Source: Monosporascus cannonballus (lineage: Eukaryota; Ascomycota; Sordariomycetes; Xylariales). Taken from it: a DNA stretch of 64,000 nt. The notes below the pieces were generated by a model. The model had not been told where the DNA came from. It made no database searches and saw only the letters and a list, made by a program, of their open reading frames with translations. The first letter of the stretch is position 1. Every line of letters begins with the position of its first letter. This document shows, piece by piece, positions 59,600 through 64,000 of this stretch. The stretch covers positions 1 to 64,000 of the forward strand of contig QJNS01000256.1 in NCBI GenBank assembly GCA_004154925.1, read 5' to 3'. The translations under genes were made by a program, and so were the position numbers.

Positions 59600-60400
59600 T
59601 TTTCCGTATCCGGCGTTTATTTAAATTCTTTTTTTTCGTAAAGTTTATTAAGAGTATAGCTATTTTATTAAAATTTCGAATAAATTTCTTGTAATAATTG
59701 GCGAATCCAAGAAATACCTATATTTCTTTAATTATTATTAGCGTTTACCATTCGGTAATTATAACGATTTTTTTAAGGTTTATCCTGATATATCCTGGGG
59801 TGATAATATGTCCTAAATATTTAATTTCTTATTTATGAAATTAACTCTTTTCCACATTAACAAATAATTTTGCGTCCTATAAAGCTTAAAAAACTTTATA
59901 AACGTATTCTATATATATTTCTTTTATTTCCGAAAAGATAAAAATGTCGTTAAAATAATAAACGACGAAAATATCGAGGTATTTTCGTAATATATAGTTT
60001 ACTATTTGCTGAAAAATTGCTAATACATTTATAAGTCCTATTAACGTAACCAAATATTTAAATAATTTGTATTTCGTCCTAAAACCTATTTTCTATTTAT
60101 ATCCTTTTTTGATTTTAATAAGATTATATCCATTTTTGAGATCGAATATCGTAAATTATTTGGCTCCGTAAAGTCGGTTTTTTATTTTTATAATTAGAAA
60201 TAATAATATTCGATTTTTAATAATAACGTCGTTTAATTATCGATAATTAACCACAAATCGTAATTTCCTATTTTTTTTGGTACGAAAAATATTGGATATC
60301 TTATTGGTAATTTCGAAAGTCGAATTTATTTTTTTATAGCCGATTTTCCAGGTGTTTTCTGAAAATACGTAATTCGTTTTTGCTAAGATTATAAATGGGG
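59600..60400 (-). pseudogene. Reverse transcriptase region of the chromovirus
   Basis: The minus strand shows FTIFDLKNGYNLIKIKKGY near 60150-60095 and VVYYFNDIFIFS near 59985-59943, the latter being the active-site Y-x-DD with its first Asp changed to Asn. Stops are frequent. Confidence 0.8.
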
Positions 60401-62129
60401 TAAAAATTTGTTAAAAATTTTTTTAAAAATTATTTTATAGTTTTATTCGCTATGTTCTGGTAATTTCGTATTAAGTTCTTTTTTAAAGAGCTGCTTATAT
60501 CTATAGTATTATGGTAATATATTAATTAAAATTTCTTATATTTGGGGCTGTTATTCTTTTTGTTCCAAATTATTATTTAATTACCTTAATTTCACTTTAA
60601 TAATAGCAATAATAAGTCGTATTTTTTTTAATATCCGTTCCTTTTTTTATATTTTGTTCCTTTTGGTAATAAGGTGTTTGTCGTATTTTTATATCTGCAT
60701 TTATTGCTATTATCGATCGAATATTAAGATCTTAATTTTCTTTTTTATTTATTAATAAGGAATAAAACGAATTTTACCTGGCCAGTTTTTCCGTTAATCA
60801 AAATCCCGTACTGGCGTATTTATAGTAATCCTAAGATTTTGTCGTAATTTTCGACTAAAACGATATCGAAATTAACCGTTTAATGTTATTCTTTAATAAA
60901 AATTTTAAAGTAATTAATTTTGCGTATAATTTTTCTGTTATCGTAAACGAATTTTTAACTTTCGGCATTAATCATTATATAAGGTTTTAATTTATATCTT
61001 TACGGTAATTTAAGCTTATTAACCATATCCGGTATAATATAATTTCCGCTTAGAGCTTCGTAATTTATTATTGCGATATATTAGTACGTTCCGATTCGTA
61101 TATCCAAAGTAATCAGGTTATTAACGTTTTTTATTATTACGTTTAAAACCTTTTTTTGGGAGTTCCTTTTAATTCTTTTGGGTTTTATCATCCTGCGGAT
61201 TTTTTATAAATAACTTTTTTCTTTTAATTCCTATTCGAATTTATCGAACTTTATTTATATTTTTTCGTTTAGCGCATTAAGCTATTATATTTATCATTAT
61301 TGTCGGCATACTGTTTTTTCGAACCGTATTAATTCCTTTTGGTTTTCCTATAATTTCTTTTTTATCGAATATATTGTTTTTTTATGTTTACAATTATATT
61401 TTATTATACGATATTTTAATTATAGTTTCAAAGATTTCCTATAAATTAACGTATTTTTTCCTTAATAATTTTTTTATAGAAATCTGTAATAAATATTAAT
61501 TGCAAATGGAAATTCGTAATAACTTTTTAATAATATTTTTTTACCGTATACTGGATTAATTCCTTTTCCGTTTGGTAATTATATTATCCATAATAACAAA
61601 AGGGTTTTTTTTACGAACATTACTTTTTTTCAAACCAGCTCTTTGCTTCGGCCAACTATTAGATATTTTCTGGGATTATAATTCGAAAATATCGATATTA
61701 TTGCTTATTATTTTTGTTATTTCCGGTACGATTTGAAAAATCGAATCCTTCGTTATATATGCGGGTAATTCATTTATAAATATGTTATTTTTATTTTTCG
61801 TAATCGGGATATTTTTGTCGTTAACAATATATGGCATGCATTTTACCGTATCGATTAAAGGTTCCGGGACAAAATTTTTCTGTTTAATTCTAATATTTAC
61901 GTAATTATTTTCGTAATGCTTCTTATTATATTTGCGATACTTATTAAACTAATTTTCTGGCTTTTCGCATTTTTCGTCAAATCTTTTATCGTGATAATCC
62001 TTATCGGACTTTTTGCCGTAAACCTAATACGTACTTAGCTTGGATTATGTTAATAGCCTTGTTATTATTTCCTTAATTATTCCTAGATTATCCTTCCAAT
62101 ATAGGGGTCCAGTTATTTTGCCGTAGCTT

Positions 62130-62185
62130 TTTAGGCTTTTTACATTTATAGGCTTTATATCTTATTTTGCCACAATTAAAATATT
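62130..62185 (-). pseudogene. Gag zinc-knuckle remnant
   Basis: The minus strand reads KYFNCGKIRYKAYKC, which fits a CxxCxxxGHxxxxC knuckle with the first Cys as Tyr, Gly as Arg and His as Tyr, all transitions. Confidence 0.65.
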
Positions 62186-63044
62186 TAATTTGGTTTCAAT
62201 TTTATTTATGGGTAACGCCGAGTTCCATAAATCCTGGCGCCGTTCCGTAAGAAGTAAGGGGTACATCTCGTTTTTTTTCTTGGCTAAATTTATTATATCC
62301 CGAACGTAAAATATATTATCTTTTTTTTGATTAATTTTCAAATTATTAATTATTAATTTTCAGTACTTTTGTAATATACCGGTTTAAAATAACTAATCGT
62401 TTAATCCGAATAATTTTATTTTTATATTATCTTTTAATTTTTTGTAAAATATATTAATAAGGGTATTGGTTTTATCGTTTCCTTATCCGGCCTTGGCCGC
62501 GAAATTTTTAAAGGTTATAACGTATTTGGACGTAAGTTTTTTTTGTCGGAATTATAAAAGTTATTAGGCCGCAAATCGTTTTTTATCCGGGTTGTCGAAA
62601 TTATCGCGCATTTTATTTTTTGAAATTGGTATAAAGTAAAAAGATTTTATTAATAATGTTTTTTTTATCCGGTTTTCTTATTTTTAGGAAATTTCTTATA
62701 ATAGATTTAAATTAATTAACCGTATTTCCTATTAGGTATATTCTTATTATTAAGACTATAACCGCTAGGTTATTAAAATTTACGAAGCGAAAATAAATTC
62801 GTATCTAAATTAAAAAGGTTTAAGGGTTGCTTTTTTTATCGTAAGGTTCCGGTTTTTTGGGTTTTATCCGGGCGAGAAAAGCTTGGGCAGGTGGCGTAGC
62901 CTTAAGTTGTCGAACTTCTTTCTCCAGCTCCCGAATTCGAGCCTAAAGCTATTAAATAAGGGTTTCCTAAACGCTGGTCGATATTTTAACAATATTAAAT
63001 ATTGCTTAAAGTTTGACGGTACTATTAAATAAAAGCTTATAACG

Positions 63045-63388
63045 TATAACGGTTATGCGGTTTAATTAATTATTAAACCTTAAGTCGACGGGTTTATGTT
63101 AATAGGAATATCGTAGGAATCTAAGCAATAAATATAATAATCGTATTACGTTTCGTAATACCCAAAGTGCTTTAGGTAACGATATTATATTACAAACGAT
63201 TAATATTATTAAATGTTATAAGCTGAAATTATCTAAATTATGGAAGTAATAAGCGTATATATCCTGATTCCTTTATTACTGCTTATCTTTGTTCAGTAAA
63301 ACTTTGCTGAGCGGTTATTTAATATTGCTTAGTCGTGCTCAGTCGTGCTTAGTCGTGCTTAGTTGAGACCCGCTGAGCACTGATTACG
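63045..63388 (-). repeat. 5' LTR of the chromovirus
   Basis: Matches 55173-55518 end to end, starting TATAACGG (TGTGACGG after transitions) and ending ...CTGATTACG. The last two bases, CA, are replaced by the start of the following sequence. Confidence 0.85.
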
Positions 63389-64000
63389 TGTGTTACGTTC
63401 AGAAGGGACTCCACTAGGCCCAAAGGAGGCCCAGGAAATTGGAGACGTTCGGGATCTCCACCTTCCATCGGATAAACCTCGGGTCTCTGTCAATCTCCAA
63501 AGATACCAGGAGATTCGTAAATAACAGATACCATAATTTTTCGAGATCCCCAGAGATTATGAAAAATATAAAGGATAAAAAAAATATATAAGGTTTGGAT
63601 TTTTTATGTAAATAATTACTTACTTAGTCTTTCGCTTTTTAGTTATTAATTTAAGTTTTTAACCAAAAATAATTATACTGTTTTCTAATTAAAAAAATAT
63701 TTTAAAATTTTTTTAACGAATATATTAAATTATTTTTCGCCTTATTATTATTTGTATATTAAAACCTTTTTCGGATATTACTTATATTTCTAGGGAAATG
63801 TATATTAAGTTTATTAAATTTTAACAGTTTCTTAATTAATAATTAACAGATAATTTACTGTCTAATTAAAATATAAAGTTTTTTAAATTTAATGTAAATA
63901 ATAATATAAGATAACGTTTAAAAAATAAATAACATATACGATTTCCGTTATTGGCTAAGGAAATATTATTAACAAAATTTAACGATTTACCCCTTATTAA
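63389..64000. mobile_element. Start of another element, leaves the window
   Basis: Begins TGTGTTACGTTCAGAAGGGA immediately after the 63045 LTR. The first 150 bp are GC-balanced (blocks such as CACTAGGCCCAAAGGAGGCC), followed by a TATATAAGG-type site near 63584 and AT-rich DNA. A TG start next to an interrupted LTR suggests another LTR retrotransposon, but neither its end nor a target duplication is in the window. Confidence 0.35.

Larger units (their letters stand above)
55173..63388 (-). mobile_element. Ty3/gypsy chromovirus with two LTRs, RIP-decayed
   Basis: LTRs at 55173-55518 and 63045 to about 63388. Reading on the minus strand: a Gag N-terminal region near 62990-62850 (ELEKEVRQL, then TPPAQAFLARI), a zinc-knuckle remnant near 62130-62180 with some Cys changed to Tyr, reverse transcriptase near 60400-59600 (FDLKNGYNLI near 60100-60150; active site YFNDIFIFS near 59943-59980), the end of RNase H at 59235-59150 (NFNFVIIYKKG, LSKRPDF), integrase to about 57850, and a chromodomain at 57850-57787 continuing at 56263-56210. 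A 1,515-bp insertion splits the chromodomain. It is inserted in the element to its left; no matching right flank is visible because another sequence starts at 63389. Not functional. Confidence 0.88.

Overview
The window is nuclear DNA from a filamentous ascomycete (Pezizomycotina, probably Sordariomycetes; species not determinable). The evidence is short GT-AG introns of about 44-180 bp with CTAAC/CTGAC-like branch points, a fungal gene set (PMT1, PAN3, SF3a1, UBX, VHS/GAT) and a very AT-rich block of LTR elements with the marks of repeat-induced point mutation (RIP).

Positions 1-30 kb are gene-bearing and GC-balanced. In order: a VHS-GAT trafficking protein (-), a long gene-free stretch with microsatellites, a PMT1-type protein O-mannosyltransferase (-), the U2 snRNP subunit SF3a1/Prp21 (+), an ER-type UBX protein (-), PAN3 of the Pan2-Pan3 deadenylase (+, 8 exons), a small glycine-rich repeat protein with an 8-nt first exon (-), an uncharacterised multi-pass membrane protein (+), and a trichodiene-synthase-like class I terpene cyclase (+) that is the last gene before the AT-rich block. 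I assembled exons by hand from reading frame, splice consensus and family continuity. These are housekeeping genes plus two accessory genes at the edge; they form no operon or obvious cluster.

Positions about 31.7-64 kb are AT-rich, TpA-rich, without long ORFs, and are explained mostly by nested transposons. A Ty3/gypsy element on the minus strand (32896-46615, 5-bp TSD ATTAG) is interrupted by a same-family copy on the plus strand (35017-41813, 5-bp TSD GATAA), which creates a multi-kb inverted repeat. From 46.6 to 52.8 kb lie a tRNA-promoter-bearing short element flanked by direct repeats and a 2.7-kb candidate DNA transposon with inverted ends. From 52.9 to 63.4 kb lie two minus-strand Ty3/gypsy chromovirus copies, one inserted in the other; both carry, on the opposite strand next to the 3' LTR, a decayed ORF for a small Cys-rich/coiled-coil protein that overlaps the end of the pol chromodomain. 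In one copy the chromodomain is split by a 1.5-kb insertion with an 8-bp TSD and 164-bp repeats. Another element appears to begin at about 63389 and leaves the window.

The most novel-looking features are the antisense ORF carried by both chromoviruses, the 164-bp-repeat insertion, the short tRNA-related element, the open 783-bp PAN3 intron and the membrane-protein/terpene-cyclase pair at the heterochromatin edge. No composition statistics or database searches were run.
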